From Gerris lacustris (taxonomy: Eukaryota; Arthropoda; Insecta; Hemiptera; Gerridae): a stretch of 64,000 nt of DNA. This document shows positions 46,788 to 59,085 of the stretch, one piece after another. The stretch lies in NCBI GenBank assembly GCA_951217055.1, contig OX578283.1, positions 60,889,832-60,953,831 on the forward strand, read 5' to 3'. Both the position numbers and the translations under genes were made by a program. Within the stretch, counting starts at the first letter, position 1. Each line of letters begins with the position of its first letter. Below the pieces are notes generated by a model, which saw nothing but the letters and a program-made list of their open reading frames with translations, was not told the DNA's origin and did not search any database.

Positions 46788-47482
46788 AGGGTTTCGTTGG
46801 TAAAACCAAAAAAAAGAAACCCTTATAGTTTCGTTCCTGTGTCTGTCTGTCACTCTGTACGGTTCCAATAACTTTTGAACCAAAAGAGATAAAAACGTGA
46901 AACTTTCCAGTATAAAAGATCGTTTTGACGCGCACACAGGAAAAATATAGCGAACTCAATATTATCAGCTGTGCAAATTCAAAATGGCGGATAATTCACG
47001 TCGCGAAAAAAAAAAATTTCTTTAAATTTTGAGTGGAGTATCAAATGAAAGGTACTGAAGAGTAGAATAGAAATATATATACCACTTAGGGATAGTGCTT
47101 AATTTTCAGCGCCATTTTGTCAAAAAACATCGAAATTTTGCGTGTCCCCTGCCCTAAAATCGTATTTCCGCTGTTACTAAAAGTATAGAAAAATATGCAA
47201 AATGTGTGGTCTGCTGGGCCATAGAAAAAAATAAGATTAGCAATTTGATCTGATTTACTGGAAATCAAAGATGGCGGATAGTTCATGTCACTCAAAAAAA
47301 AAATATTTTTTTAAAATTTTGAGTGGGGTATCAAATGAAAGGTATTGAAGAGTAGATTACAAAAATGTATAACACTTGTTGTTAACGTTTTACTTTCCGC
47401 GTCATTTTGTCAAAAAAAAAAATAAAAAATTTTCTCCCCTCCCCCTTTTCTAATTTTGTGTTCACAATACCAACGAAACCCT
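46788..47482. mobile_element. Family E TIR element, 695 bp
   Basis: AGGGTTTCGTTGGTA and exact inverse TACCAACGAAACCCT. A block of about 285 bp (ATGGCGGATA ... GAGTGGGGTATCAAATGAAA ... CATTTTGTCAAAA) is present twice in tandem. Confidence 0.85.
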
Positions 47483-47489
47483 TTTTACG

Positions 47490-48660
47490 TGAGACTTCAC
47501 GCCTTACCAATTTATTGTATTTCTACCTGCTTTATTTAAATAGTGATTTCGTTACCTAGAGTAGAATGAGTCCGAGAAGGTGTTATAGTGTCGATGAAAA
47601 ATTAATAAATTCGTATTACTAATAAAATTATATTATTTTAGTGGAATCTTTGGTAAAACGCGCACAAGCATAAAGCTATCCCCGAAGTTATCCCGATATT
47701 TCACGGTAAACAGAAAGTAAGGACTAAAAGGAATACTATCTTAAAGCAGTATCTAAGGAACTGCTTTAAAGCAGTAAACTAACGAAATTGGTCAGCGTTA
47801 AATGTTTACGATTACGATTTGACAATATTGAGATAAAACTTTACCTTTTTGAGATTCATTCATTATGGATCTAACGGTTTGTCTAATATAATTAACTCTT
47901 GCCTCCTCAAAATCGGAATAATGACAGTTTAAAAGCAGAATGTAATAATAGTTCAAATTACTTAATTAACCGTCATCTACTCTTGTCTTGTAATAAACTA
48001 TCTTAACTTGTCTCATTTTTATCTTTATTGTCGCCTATTCGCCATTCTTCAGTCTAACTTATTTCTCCTTTTAATAGCAGTAATTTAAAAGATTTTTTTA
48101 AAACAAAAAATGATGTTATAACTATTTTAATGAGGTAATTCAAAGCGGAAATTCATCTATAATTGTTCTGATGAATTCCTTGTTATAAAAGATAATTCTG
48201 ACTTGAGTTAGGGATATATATTTTTTTTTTTTTATTTTTTTTTTTATGCTTACACGCCTGAATTCGAGTCAGTTAAGATTAGGGCCAGGACAAAAAATAC
48301 GTGTGGTGTCAAAGGACACCCTGAAGAAAGGAAGTTCCTTACGCTTTTCATTAAATATAAATTATAAAATCACACTGCTAAGTATAAGATTATAAGATGC
48401 TAATACCTATACACGGAGTTGGAAAAGGGACATAAAATTAAAAGTAACTAGGTAACTATTTGTACTTAGCGGAGTTAAGGCTAAATTAATAGATAAACTT
48501 TTTTTTTATCATTGCGTCTTGCAATAAATATGTATTGAATATTGAGAAAATAGTTAATCATGATGAGTTTATAGTTAAAGAGAATGGTTGCAGTATAGAG
48601 CCAAGTATTGTGGGAACAACACAGTTCCCTCTGACTCCCCCGGGCAGATTCCATTTAAAA
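47490..48660. other. Intergenic, nothing recognised
   Basis: AT-rich with T runs at 48220-48245. Confidence 0.45.
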
Positions 48661-48669
48661 TATTATAAA

Positions 48670-49140
48670 ATATGTCACTTCACTTCACAAAAACTTCTGC
48701 TTGTAAAAGGTTGAAATTGTACATGCCTATTTCAATTGTACTTTAGACGATGAGTATAAATTTTTATTCAAATCGTTATATTAGAACGTAAGATATCGGT
48801 AAAAACTATGTTTTCTCTATTTTAGACGTTTAGGTCCACTTTAATAAATTTAGCGATCTTTAACACTTCATAGCGGTGTCGGTTTTACTAAAATAAATTA
48901 TTTATAAAAGTTCATCTATGAAGTTAGAATTTTTTCCCGTCCTAAAATTCCAATTTTAAATTTGAAGCGTACGTTTACGATCCGCCTAAGCGAACGCTTG
49001 GGCGGATAACGTTGTCCAACGAACTTGTGCTGGGCATTGGTAAAATGAACATGTGTACTATATTTCAACTAAATCGGTCAACTTTTACTCAAGTTATCGT
49101 CATCGGTAGATTTCGTGACGGTCGATTTTGTGACGATCGT
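48670..49140 (-). mobile_element. Family I fragment
   Basis: Reverse of 61170-61640: shared blocks TACTTTAGACGATG, GTTATATTAGAACGTAAGAT, ACGTTTAGGTCC, AAATTTGAAGCGTACGTTTA and AAATCGGTCAACTTTTACTC. Confidence 0.75.
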
Positions 49141-49787
49141 TTTTTCCGATTCATTCCCAGGCTCCAGACGCTGAACCGTTCCGTAAGGAACTTCGTTCCA
49201 AAAAAACATTGTAGAAACTTAATAGTTTAATATGGTGACGTCATTAGTAATTTGGCAACCGGTCCGTAGTCCGTAGCCGTAGATGTCCGTCAATTTATAG
49301 AGAACGTGACGTACTTTCTCTTTACGATAATTAAACTTGCGAAGTTGTTTCTAAAGACACAACTCCTTTTAGATTGTCCTTTATTGGAATCGATGTATTA
49401 CGTTATTTCTCGATATATATATCGAATATGATTAAAAGACGAATGTAATCGTAATTTATGTGATATAGTATTCATATTTATTCATTTAATCAGCACGTGC
49501 AAATCTGAGCTAACTAGATATTCTATAGTTGTTTTACATACTTTATAAGTAGTAATTTATTAACTTCTGCAAAATTGAAGCGATTCCAAAATAGAAGTCT
49601 AGTGTGTTTGACGATCTGATTTCTTTAAAAAGTATTAAATTCATTATGCAATAGATATTTAATCTCAAAACCACTTAGTTCAATTTTCAACTCCAATCCC
49701 AGAGTTACGAGTAGAAAAGTAAGTCCCATATGGTTTTAGCTCCTATAGATAAAAAGATGTCGGTATTTCGGGATCAATTGTGATTAG

Positions 49788-50034
49788 AGTAGATAACAAT
49801 AAAATTCATCAGGGACGGGCACTAATAACAATTTAGTGCCTAAGCGCAGCCATCCTAAACTAATCTTCTTGAGGACAAATTACGAATAGTAATGTGCCAA
49901 AAAAAATTAATTGTGATCAAAGTAGATAACAATCAAATTCATCAGGCACGTGCCCTAATAACAATTTAGTGCCTAAGCGCAGCCATCCTAAACTAACCTT
50001 CTTAAGGACAAACTACGAATAGTAATGTGCCAAA
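49788..50034 (+). repeat. Direct duplication, period about 123 bp
   Basis: ACAATTTAGTGCCTAAGCGC + AGCCATCCTAAACTAA and ACGAATAGTAATGTGCCAAA occur twice with about 90% identity by eye. Confidence 0.9.
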
Positions 50035-50367
50035 ACAGGTGGTAAAACTGATGATGGGAGAAATACCTACTCCTAACAAACAATTAATAATATCTATAAT
50101 AATTCGCTTATACCTCAAACCTAGTTTATTAATTTAGTGTTGCTTTAACATGGACTTGTTTTAGCTTTGTATATGAGAGGAGGTTGATTGGTTTTTACTT
50201 GTATTCACTGTAGTTCTATATTTCGCCGATAGAAGTTCTAAATTTTACATAAAATTATATCAGAGCTCCTTGCGGATATCAAGGAGCATCATTTTAATTA
50301 CTAAATAGTAGTCATAATTGATTACTTTTGTATAATTTCCCACCTTAATATCCAACAAATGTTTACT

Positions 50368-50403
<36 letters not shown>

Positions 50404-50843
50404 CACGAGAAAGCATTGAAATGTCGATAAAAGGATGTAATGCCAAAAAAGTATTCATTATTCAATGTTTTAACATGAAATGAAGAAAAAAAATTTTTTT
50501 TTGGTTTAACTATACCTAATAAATATTTTTGAACTAAATGAAACATTAATTACCTACAACTTACCTATTAACTATAAAAAAATGTTTAAACTAACTAAAA
50601 CTATAAGTTCGAATTAAATGTAAAATAAAGTGTTAGAAATAACTGAAACTTTAAAATATGTATAAACTGTTAAATGTTAGAACTAACTGCAACTATAAAA
50701 GGTTTAATTCCTATTTTAATTAAAATGCATGAAGTTAATTTTGCATCAATTGACACTTCTAAGTGGTTAATAGAGTAGTGAGGTTATAAAATCATATGCT
50801 AATGGAAAGTAAATATACATTCAAAATATATGAAAAGTAAATA

Positions 50844-51250
50844 CAGTAGAACCTCGCTTACACGACCCTCAATAACACGACAACCTCAATTACAAGTGCA
50901 ATTTTCAAAAACCCTTGAGATTGCCTTAACACATAATGTTAAATTAACCTCTATAACGCGACTATTATTATCCAAACAACCTCTATAACACGGATTTTTT
51001 TCTAATTCACAACGTAACTCAGAATCTCTATAACAAGTCGCTTTGAGAAGTCAACCTCTATAACGCGTCTCTATACAGGAATGAGTCAACCTTGAACAAG
51101 TCTAGACATAAAAACTCCGCCCTCGAACTTCGATAACACGACTGATAGCCAAAATTACCTTGATAACACGACCCTCGACGAAAAGAGCACCTCAATAACA
51201 AGACTATTTCCCTAATCCCCCTTGAGACACTTCTTATCGAGGTTCTACTG
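50844..51250. mobile_element. Pogo/Tigger-like MITE, 407 bp, intact TIRs and TA duplication
   Basis: TA|CAGTAGAACCTCG ... CGAGGTTCTACTG|TA. Near-identical to 29935-30334. The interior is made of loose repeats of CTCTATAACGCGACT / CGATAACACGACT. Confidence 0.93.
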
Positions 51251-51344
51251 TAGTTGTTTTTCATTTGACACTTTTTGTAGACAGCGTTCACATACTGAAC
51301 ACAATAAAATAGTTGGAGAGAAAAGATAAAAAAATTCAGGTTCA

Positions 51345-51780
51345 AGTTGAACTTTGTACGTCACATATACGAATATAGTTTTTTTTTTTTATCAACGAAA
51401 AGAAATCCTCTCACGAAGGAAATTACTGGACGAAACTGACCTCAAAAGGTACCTACCCTGGAAACGACCCAGTTTCCTATATACTTGTTGTGAGAATAAT
51501 CTTAGTATAAGTGTCACAGTGATGAAGGATTTAGCCAAGGAAGGATATTATCCAGTGTTATTAAGGTAACTGTGTTCAGGAGACGTTCAGACTGGCAACT
51601 ATCAAGACCTGACAGGACACAAGAAGCAACTTCACGACACGAAGGATGTACAGCAAAGAAATTATGTGAAATTATGTTTCCTCATTTCCTAAACTATTAT
51701 AAGGATGGAACGCTTTGCTCGACCTCGATCTGGAATAATCATCTAAATCATTTTACAAAGGCAAAATAGTCAGGAAATAA
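51345..51780 (+). other. Less AT-rich stretch with two adjacent open frames
   Basis: Frames at 51354-51569 and 51572-51769 are unusually open and more GC-rich than their flanks (ETDLKRYLPWKRPSFLYTCC; RRSDWQLSRPDRTQEATSRH). I recognise no family and see no splice context. Could be a non-coding exon or an old element. Confidence 0.2.
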
Positions 51781-51944
51781 TGACTAAGTTTAACTGAAAC
51801 AATTATAAACGAAATTAAAGCTACCGCTGTTTAAAATAAAGCTCTGGTTAAACTAATTAAGAAATTGAAGAGAACTTATACATTGAATTCACTTCAACCA
51901 GGAAATACTTAATACAAACAAGCCTTGCTTTGTAATTTTCTCAT

Positions 51945-52203
51945 TACTTCTTTAGATTGTTACTCTCCTATGTTTTTTTATTAGAATATAAATGACTTTG
52001 ACTAAATAAATACGAGTATTAAGACAAAGTGATGTTTAATCCAATGTACTTTGGTAGAAAGGAATATCACACTTTTGATTTTATAAGGGGAGTAACAATC
52101 TAAAGAAGAACATTTTTGTAAACCTTAATCATTCCTTAAACCTTCTTTAGATTGTTACTCTCCTCTGTTTTTTTTATAAGGGGAGTAACAATCTAAAGAA
52201 GTG
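51945..52203 (+). mobile_element. Family C element
   Basis: TACTTCTTTAGATTGTTACT at the left, GGGGAGTAACAATCTAAAGA at the right, with one inner inverse pair (52085-52165). Confidence 0.85.
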
Positions 52204-52319
52204 CTTTTTTCTCTTAATACCGTCAACAGTTCTTAATTCGTCTACAGTCTACACTAAATGGTACATTTACGATTGAAATTATACTATACAATTATAGACC
52301 ATCCATATACAAAGTTAAA

Positions 52320-52880
52320 AGTTGGAAAAATAGTCTGCCAATTAGATTGGCACATAGCTTCCTTGCATTCTATTCTTCTACTTTAATGATTTTATGCTTT
52401 GAAACTATTATTGTCAAAATTTATGTAATTAGTTTTTTAAATCTGTCAAAATTGTTTTGATGTTGTACATGAATTTAGTAAAATTTAAAGAACGCAGACA
52501 GTTGAAATTAATCTGGAGCTATCTTCGGGCTACTTTCGATAACCCATCCAAATTTCATAAAATTTAGATAATTTTAAAGACATTGGTGTAAATAAATGTA
52601 TGTTTGTGCACGTGTAGAAGAGAAACAAATAGGCACAGAAGGTAAAAACTTAAATGGGACCAAGAATGGGCTAATTATGACCTATTATTCGGACGAGTAT
52701 TATTTAAGACATTTTGGGTAACACGAATTGAGTGACAGACATACATGGGACCAAAAATGTTTCCTGATGCCTGAAACGAATTTCTGTCTTGGAATTTTTG
52801 AGATAGGAAACATAATAAAATTTCGAACTTCAGAACGATCATGTAGCTTCCATTACCTTCGGTAAGCTCGGAAGCAAAAG
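52320..52880 (-). mobile_element. Family B element
   Basis: GCCAATTAGATTGGCACATA ... GTAGCTTCCATTACCTTCGG + TAAGCTCGGAAGC. Same orientation as copy 1, uninterrupted. Confidence 0.75.
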
Positions 52881-53639
52881 AAACGTTGAGGTCAAATTTA
52901 ATCACTAAGCGGTGGGAGGCGTAGGCCATTTATTAAACAGAATAAAAGGTTTAAAAAGGCATAGGTTTATTTAAAATTTAAAGGACCAAATGGTTTAAGA
53001 CGGAAATTCGTTTATTGAAGCTATTTTTTTTGGAAAAAGGAAAGAATAAATGGAAGTATATGAATAAAGTTTAGTTTCACAAAGAGAAAAATTAAAATCG
53101 ATTTTGGAATAACGAAAGCAATGTATAAAATTAAATAACTTTTGGCTTAGATGCTATAGCGGAAAGAATATTAAATCAATAGATAAGCCAATTTCATTAT
53201 TTTAATAATTCTAAATACGCTTATAATCGATAAATATTATATAAAAGCAAAGATTTAAGAGATTATAGACATTTTTTGTATCCGAAATATTTTTAAAATT
53301 TGGCTTAAGTGGAAAATTACTAGAGATAATTAGCTGTTGTAGTTATTTTTTGTGAAAAGTTCAAGTTCAGAAAAAGTTTGAAGTTAACGAGGAGAACGAA
53401 CTAAGTTATATCAAAGAAACAAAATTACTTTAGAATTAGAAGGTCAGCTTCTAGATTAGGGGCACTTTCTTCTTTACTTTCTAGCTTCCTTCAGCAACAT
53501 TTAAGGAGCTAGTTAGATGATAAAATATAAAAATAAAACAATGTAAAATATACGAATAACTTTTTAAAGACAAAGACAAACTTAGCGATAAAAGGAAAAA
53601 TGTAACAAATCATAACTTAACAATGTTATAACATACGAA

Positions 53640-54335
53640 TAACTTCTAAGCAGTAACTATCTTAAAGACAAAGACAAACTTAACGACAAAATAAAACTTA
53701 ACAATGTTATAAATACGAACAACATTTAATGCAATCTTCAAAACAAAGACAAACTTAACGACGAAATAAAACTTAACAATGTTATAAATACGAACAACAT
53801 TTAATGCAATCTTCAAAGCAAAGACAAACTTAACGACGAAATAAAACTTAACAATGTTATAAATACGAACAACATTTAATGCAATCTTCAAAACAAAGAC
53901 AAACTTAACGACAAAATAAAACTTAACAATGTTATAAATAAGAACAACATTTAATGCAATCTTCAAAACAAAGACAAACTTAACGACGAAATAAAAGGAA
54001 AATTGTAACAAATGACAACTTAACAATGTTATAATGTACGAAAAACTTTTTAAGCAATAACTTGCTTAAAGACAAAAGACAAACTTAACAAAGGAATTAA
54101 AGGAAAAATGTAAAAAAAATCAAAACTTAACAATTTTATAATGTAAGAAAAACTTTTAAAGCAATAACTTACTTAAAGTCAAAGACAAACATAACGACGA
54201 AAAAAAAGGAAAAATGTGACACATCAAAACATAACAATGCTATAATGAACGAATAACTTTTAAGCAATAACTATCTTAAAGACAAAGACAAACTTAACGA
54301 CGAAATAAAAGAAAAAAAAAGTAACAAAATCAAAA
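53640..54335 (+). repeat. 75-bp tandem array
   Basis: ACTTAACAATGTTATAAATA + CGAACAACATTTAATGCAAT + CTTCAAAACAAAGACAAAC repeats with 75-bp period (starts 53693, 53768, 53843...). Flanking units are more diverged. The minus strand reads open as a 25-residue repeat because 75 is divisible by 3. Confidence 0.95.
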
Positions 54336-54339
54336 CTTT

Positions 54340-55335
54340 TAATCAGACAAAATAGAATAAAGAAAATCAAGTGAATGAATTTATAAAGTTTGAATATAAT
54401 GTATTCTTTTATAAGAATCGTTTATAAACCTCTTCACTAGCTTTCTCTCTTTTTTTTATAAACTCCTTTATTATTTCTTCTACCTTGTTTATGATCTTTT
54501 TAATAACTATAGTAAAAAAAATCTAATGAAATGACCATTGTGAAAGTTAATTTGAGTAAAATAAAGTTTATTTTTGATAAATATAGATGATTTTTTATAG
54601 ATATTTTATCGAGTGAATTTATAAATACAGCAAAATTTATTACTCTATGTTTAGCTATCTCCTGCATTTAATGCCGCGGATAATATCTCCTGATATTGAA
54701 AAAAAATTACAACCTATCTATCATTATTTTGTTTGGCATTGGCTACCTGTTGGCCATGCAGCTACTGTTTTTAACAGATGTTTGTTTACATGGCCGTATT
54801 GAGTTGGTATTTAAAAATAGTTGTATACAGTTCTGACTTCATTTAAACAGCTGATTTTTGACACGCTATAATTATGATGCCTGTGAAAGAAGGTTATATT
54901 TGTACGGTAGATGTGTCAGGTTACCCAGGGAGAAACATATAACTGCGCATGCCCTAATGCGATCTCAATACAGTCAGGTGTTTATATGTAACTGAAGGTG
55001 TGATCAATACGATACAGTACAGACATTTCTCTTTAATTTTGTGGCTTTTTGCCAGTGAATCTTTTGTTGGCAGCTTTATCCATCTGCTTGTAAATATCCT
55101 TCACAGGGACTTAATTATTAGATTATTAGATCTCGACATTTGCTGTCATTCTTTAGTTTAGTAATAGTCTAGTACTTCCTACTAGAACGGATAGGACGAA
55201 CCACTTGTTCAAACCTAGCAATTAGGCCCTTTTTATACCCCGTGGTGGAGAGTTCCAGCTACTTCACACATCATACATTTGTACATTGTACTGCCGAAGC
55301 GAGTATGGTGTGGTCATTAGTAAGCTATATAAGCG
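54340..55335. other. Intergenic, nothing recognised
   Basis: 55225-55340 (GCCGAAGCGAGTATGGTGTG) is GC-richer and may be part of the following SINE-like unit. Confidence 0.4.
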
Positions 55336-55349
55336 AGCGTCAAAGCGTG

Positions 55350-56212
55350 GGTGAAGAGTCCCCATAAAGGGTGTCCCTCGTCCTGCTCCGTCCTCGAACC
55401 ATAGATACAAATCACATCATCATGACACGGATCGGACCCACATCAATCGGACCACATCAAAGAGTGGGGGAAGAGTGTCCCATAGGGGGTGTACCTCGCC
55501 CTGCTCCGTCCTCGAACCATAGATACAAATCACATCATCATGACACGGATCGGACCCACATCAAAGAATGGGGCAAGAGTGCCCCATAGAGGGTGTCCCT
55601 CGCCCTGCTCCGTCCTCGAACCATAGATACAAATCACATCATCATGACACGGATCGGACCCACATCAATCGGACCACATCAAAGAGTGGAGGAAGAGTGC
55701 CCCATAGCGGGTGTCCCTCGCCCTGCTCCGTCCTCGAACCATAGATACAAATCACATCATCATGACACGGATCGGACCCGCATCAATCGGACCACATCAA
55801 AGAGTGGAGGAAGAGTGCCCCATAGGGGGTGTCCCTCGCCCTGCTCCGTCCTCGAACCATAGATACAAATCACATCATCATGACACGGATCGGACCCACA
55901 TCAATCGGACCACATCAAAATGTGGAGGAGGAGTGCCGCATAGGGGGTGTCCCTCGCCCTGCTCCGTCCTCGAACCATAGATACAAATCACATCATCATG
56001 ACACGGATCGGACCCACATCAATCGGACCACATCAAAATGTGGAGGAGGAGTGCCCCATAGAGGGTGTCCCTCGCCCTGCTCCGTCCTCGAACCATCGAT
56101 ACAAATCACATCATCATGACACGGATCGGACCCACATCAATCGGACAACATCAAAGAGTGGAGGAAGAGTGCCCCATAGGGGGTGTCCCTCGCCCTGTAC
56201 CGTCCGCGATTC
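55350..56212 (-). repeat. 118-bp tandem array, about 7 copies, derived from a SINE body
   Basis: Unit includes TGTCCCTCGCCCTGCTCCGT + CCTCGAACCATAGATACAAA + CATGACACGGATCGGACCCA. Copies are offset by 118 bp; one is shortened (about 55560). On the minus strand each unit carries GGGTCCGATCCGTGTCATGA, a degraded form of the B-box region in the tRNA-like head next to it. Confidence 0.93.
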
Positions 56213-56327
56213 ATAGATCCAATTCAGAGTATCATGGCACGGGATCGAAACCACGACCTTGAGTCGCCTCGACTTATTGATAGCTGGGCGAGCGCCTTAA
56301 GACCCTCGGCCACGATGGCTCCCCATG
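56213..56327 (-). other. tRNA-Leu/Ser-like SINE head
   Basis: Minus strand: GGGAGCCATCGTGGCCGAGG + GTCTTAAGGCGC gives a type-II tRNA A box, then GTCGTGGTTTCGATCCCGTG gives a B box. There is no clean acceptor stem, so it is a tRNA-derived SINE head or pseudogene rather than a functional tRNA. Confidence 0.7.
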
Positions 56328-56334
56328 TTTAGTT

Positions 56335-57330
56335 TACAATTAATGTTTTTACTCAAGCAATACAAGTTTCAGATTTGAATAGCCAAATTAATAAGTTGAT
56401 AAATGCTAAACTAAGTCCGGCAAATACAGATAAAACTTTCTCAATATACATAGTGATACTAAAAATGAAATCCCATATAAAAGTGATGACTATTACCAGG
56501 TGTTCATTTAGTGTGTACTTTCACAGGTGGTCATTTAGATCGTACACTACTAAGTCGTACAGTGGTCATTTAGATCGTAATACTTAAGTCGTACAGTACT
56601 TAATACTTAATACTTCCAGGAATCAAATTAAATATGCAAAAGGCTTAAACAATATACACACATAGCATGAAAGAGGAAGAGATTTAAAAGTTTAGACACA
56701 AACACAGTCAGTAGTTAGTATGATAAGATAAATGACACGCATGTCACTTTCTAGTTATCAACTTACAAATTTAATTACTGCATTGTCCTTAACATTCCTG
56801 GACAGTATATTGCTTTGAATATCATTAAGTATGGTTACTCTCACTTTGAACATGAAGTCCTAAGTATCGTTGGACAGTGTTTAACCCACAGGTGTTCTAT
56901 AATAAGCTTTTTTTCAACTTAAATTTTAAAGCACCAGTTTATATTAATGATTTCTTCTAAATTATAAAACAAGGTATTTGGGACTCTTCTCATTTATTGT
57001 TTCAAATATATTTAACTTTGATAAATTGATTTGTTTTTAGAAAGGGCACAATAGCTTTAAAATACACTTTAAGAAAAAGGTGTAATAAAAATACTACTTT
57101 CAAAAGATTCTTGCTATAAAGAACTTTTTTATAGGAATTTTAAAGCATTCATAAAAAAATCTTGTTTATAGTAAATAACTGATTATATTATTAGAATTTT
57201 ACAATTATAAAACAAATATTGTTCAAGAAATAAAATAAAAATACTCTGTTAAAAAATATTTTTATGAGCGTATAGGAATTTTAAACCATGCTTTTTTAAA
57301 AAAATTAGCAAACAAATTCTTGTCAATGGT
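56335..57330. other. Intergenic, nothing recognised
   Basis: A short direct repeat GTGGTCATTTAGATCGTA(C/A)TAC.. occurs at 56526-56590. Confidence 0.45.
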
Positions 57331-57337
57331 GTATTAT

Positions 57338-57934
57338 ACTTTCTTATATAAAGAGAAAGTATTGTGATGGCGCGAAAATTCGATTTTGAGATTTTGATGG
57401 ATTTACACGTTTTAAGGTCCCCTGAGTCCAACATTTTTTTTTTTAAATCTGTCTGTCGTCTGTCTGAGCAGACGCCTGGAGCCTAAACTATAGGACCGAG
57501 TTTGAAGAAATTTGGCATACATGTTTAGAAAAATCATAACCCTAGGTGCAATCAGGAAATTAATTTTAGCTACAAATTTAGGGGGCTACACCCCTAAAAC
57601 TCTGAAAACACGTGAAAAAAAAAAAAAATGATCGAAAACGGTTCCGACGATTAAGATTAAAAAATTCTAAAATGTAGTCCATTTAAATACGAATCCAACA
57701 ATATAAACCGGTTTCCCGGGAAAAATCTAGTTCCTGAGAAAATAGCTTTAAACGCAGACGGAGAGAGGCCGGGTTCAATTCCCTGCCAAGAAGAAGTTAT
57801 TTTTATGATTAATTTGATGAAATGTTCAATAATAAATAAATATACCTACGAATACTAATAAATGGAAAACATTGGGCTAAGTAATTATGAAGTCATAAAT
57901 GAGAAAGTTTGTCTGACTTGTCACTGACCGATTT
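57338..57934 (+). mobile_element. Family A TIR element, full-length
   Basis: ACTTTCTTATATAAAGAGAA start, tRNA-like GGCCGGGTTCAATTCCCTGC at about 57767 (B box mutated), and TGAGAAAGTTTGTCTGAC end. Confidence 0.8.
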
Positions 57935-57964
57935 TAATAATGTCGATATAGTAGATATATGGGC

Positions 57965-58190
57965 ACTTCTTTAGATTTTTACTCCCCTTAGTAAAAAAAT
58001 AGAGGGGAGTAACAATCTAAAAAAAGGATTACGGAATGTTCTTCTTTAGACTGTTACTCGCCTTATAAATACAGAAGTGTGATATTCCTTTGTCCCAAAG
58101 TACATTGTACTAAAAATCCCATTGTCTTAATAATTATTTAGACAGTAATTATATTCTAAAAAAAAAAAACAGGGGAGTAAGGTAAAATAG
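57965..58190 (+). mobile_element. Family C element
   Basis: CACTTCTTTAGATTTTTACT, GGGGAGTAACAATCTAAAAA and the inverse word TTCTTTAGACTGTTACTC at 58042. The right end GGGGAGTAAGG is truncated. Confidence 0.75.
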
Positions 58191-58339
58191 TATACCGGTA
58201 TATATTCATATTAACACGCTATAGCAGAGTAATGGAATTATTATATTTTTTATGATACATTTTGAAGGTGTAAATATTTTTAGCTACAATCCTTAAAGAC
58301 CCTAGACATTTCTTTAAGTTATTCGCATTCCTTCTCATT

Positions 58340-58380
<41 letters not shown>

Positions 58381-58764
58381 ATGGAATTTGACATGACTGT
58401 TTGACTATAATGTTATCTATATAAATATAAGAATTGTATAAAACGAGTGAGTAAGGTTAGTTGTAAGTAAAGGAAGCTGAAAGCTGTCGCAGTACAGATA
58501 ATTTTGAATTATTCATGGCGCATAAAGGAGCTCATCAAGGACTTAGCATGACAGGTGACGTCACTCTACGTGCTACCCAAGTCCTTCAACCTGTGGCAAC
58601 TAGACTAGAACTCTACAGCTTGCTTTCACGCGCCAAATGGAATCAACCGGGATCATAGCAAAATGGAATCAATGATTCACCATCATATCATCAAGATATT
58701 GTTATTATTCATGGATAGTTAGTGAATTTTCAGTTGCAAATGACTCACATCATGAGCAACTCCC

Positions 58765-58810
58765 TTGAGAATGATCCCTTTAATGGCTTCGAAACGTTGG
58801 GATTCACAAA
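58765..58810 (+). other. TTGAGAATG...TTCGAAACGTTGGG motif
   Basis: Same word order as the 42018-42055 motif, with a weak stem. Confidence 0.3.
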
Positions 58811-58892
58811 ACCACTGACGCCTTCTCCTACATTGCGATCAAGATTTATTATTATTCTATTTTTTATTTCCAACTTATTGATTCCTAACTTA

Positions 58893-59085
58893 CCGAAGGT
58901 AACGGAAGCAATTTTATCATTCTGAAGAACGAAAATTTATTATGTCTCCGATTTCAAAAATACCAAGACAGAAATCCGTTTCACGCATCAGGGAATATTA
59001 TTGCTTATGTGTCTGTCTGTCACTCAATTTTTGCAAACCATCATATCTTAAAAACTACGCGTACGATGTGCCACACTTTATTGGC
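58893..59085 (+). mobile_element. Family B 5' fragment
   Basis: CCGAAGGTAACGGAAGC, TCTGAAGAACGAAAATT and GTGTCTGTCTGTCACTCAAT, then breaks off. Confidence 0.75.

Noticed and set aside
55371..56262. Series of overlapping ORFs starting MSLALLRPRT
   Set aside because: They are the same 118-bp repeat read in successive frames, so the frame shifts every unit. Not protein-coding.
56213..56327. Functional tRNA gene
   Set aside because: A and B boxes are visible but the acceptor and anticodon stems do not close properly, and it is fused to a tandem array.
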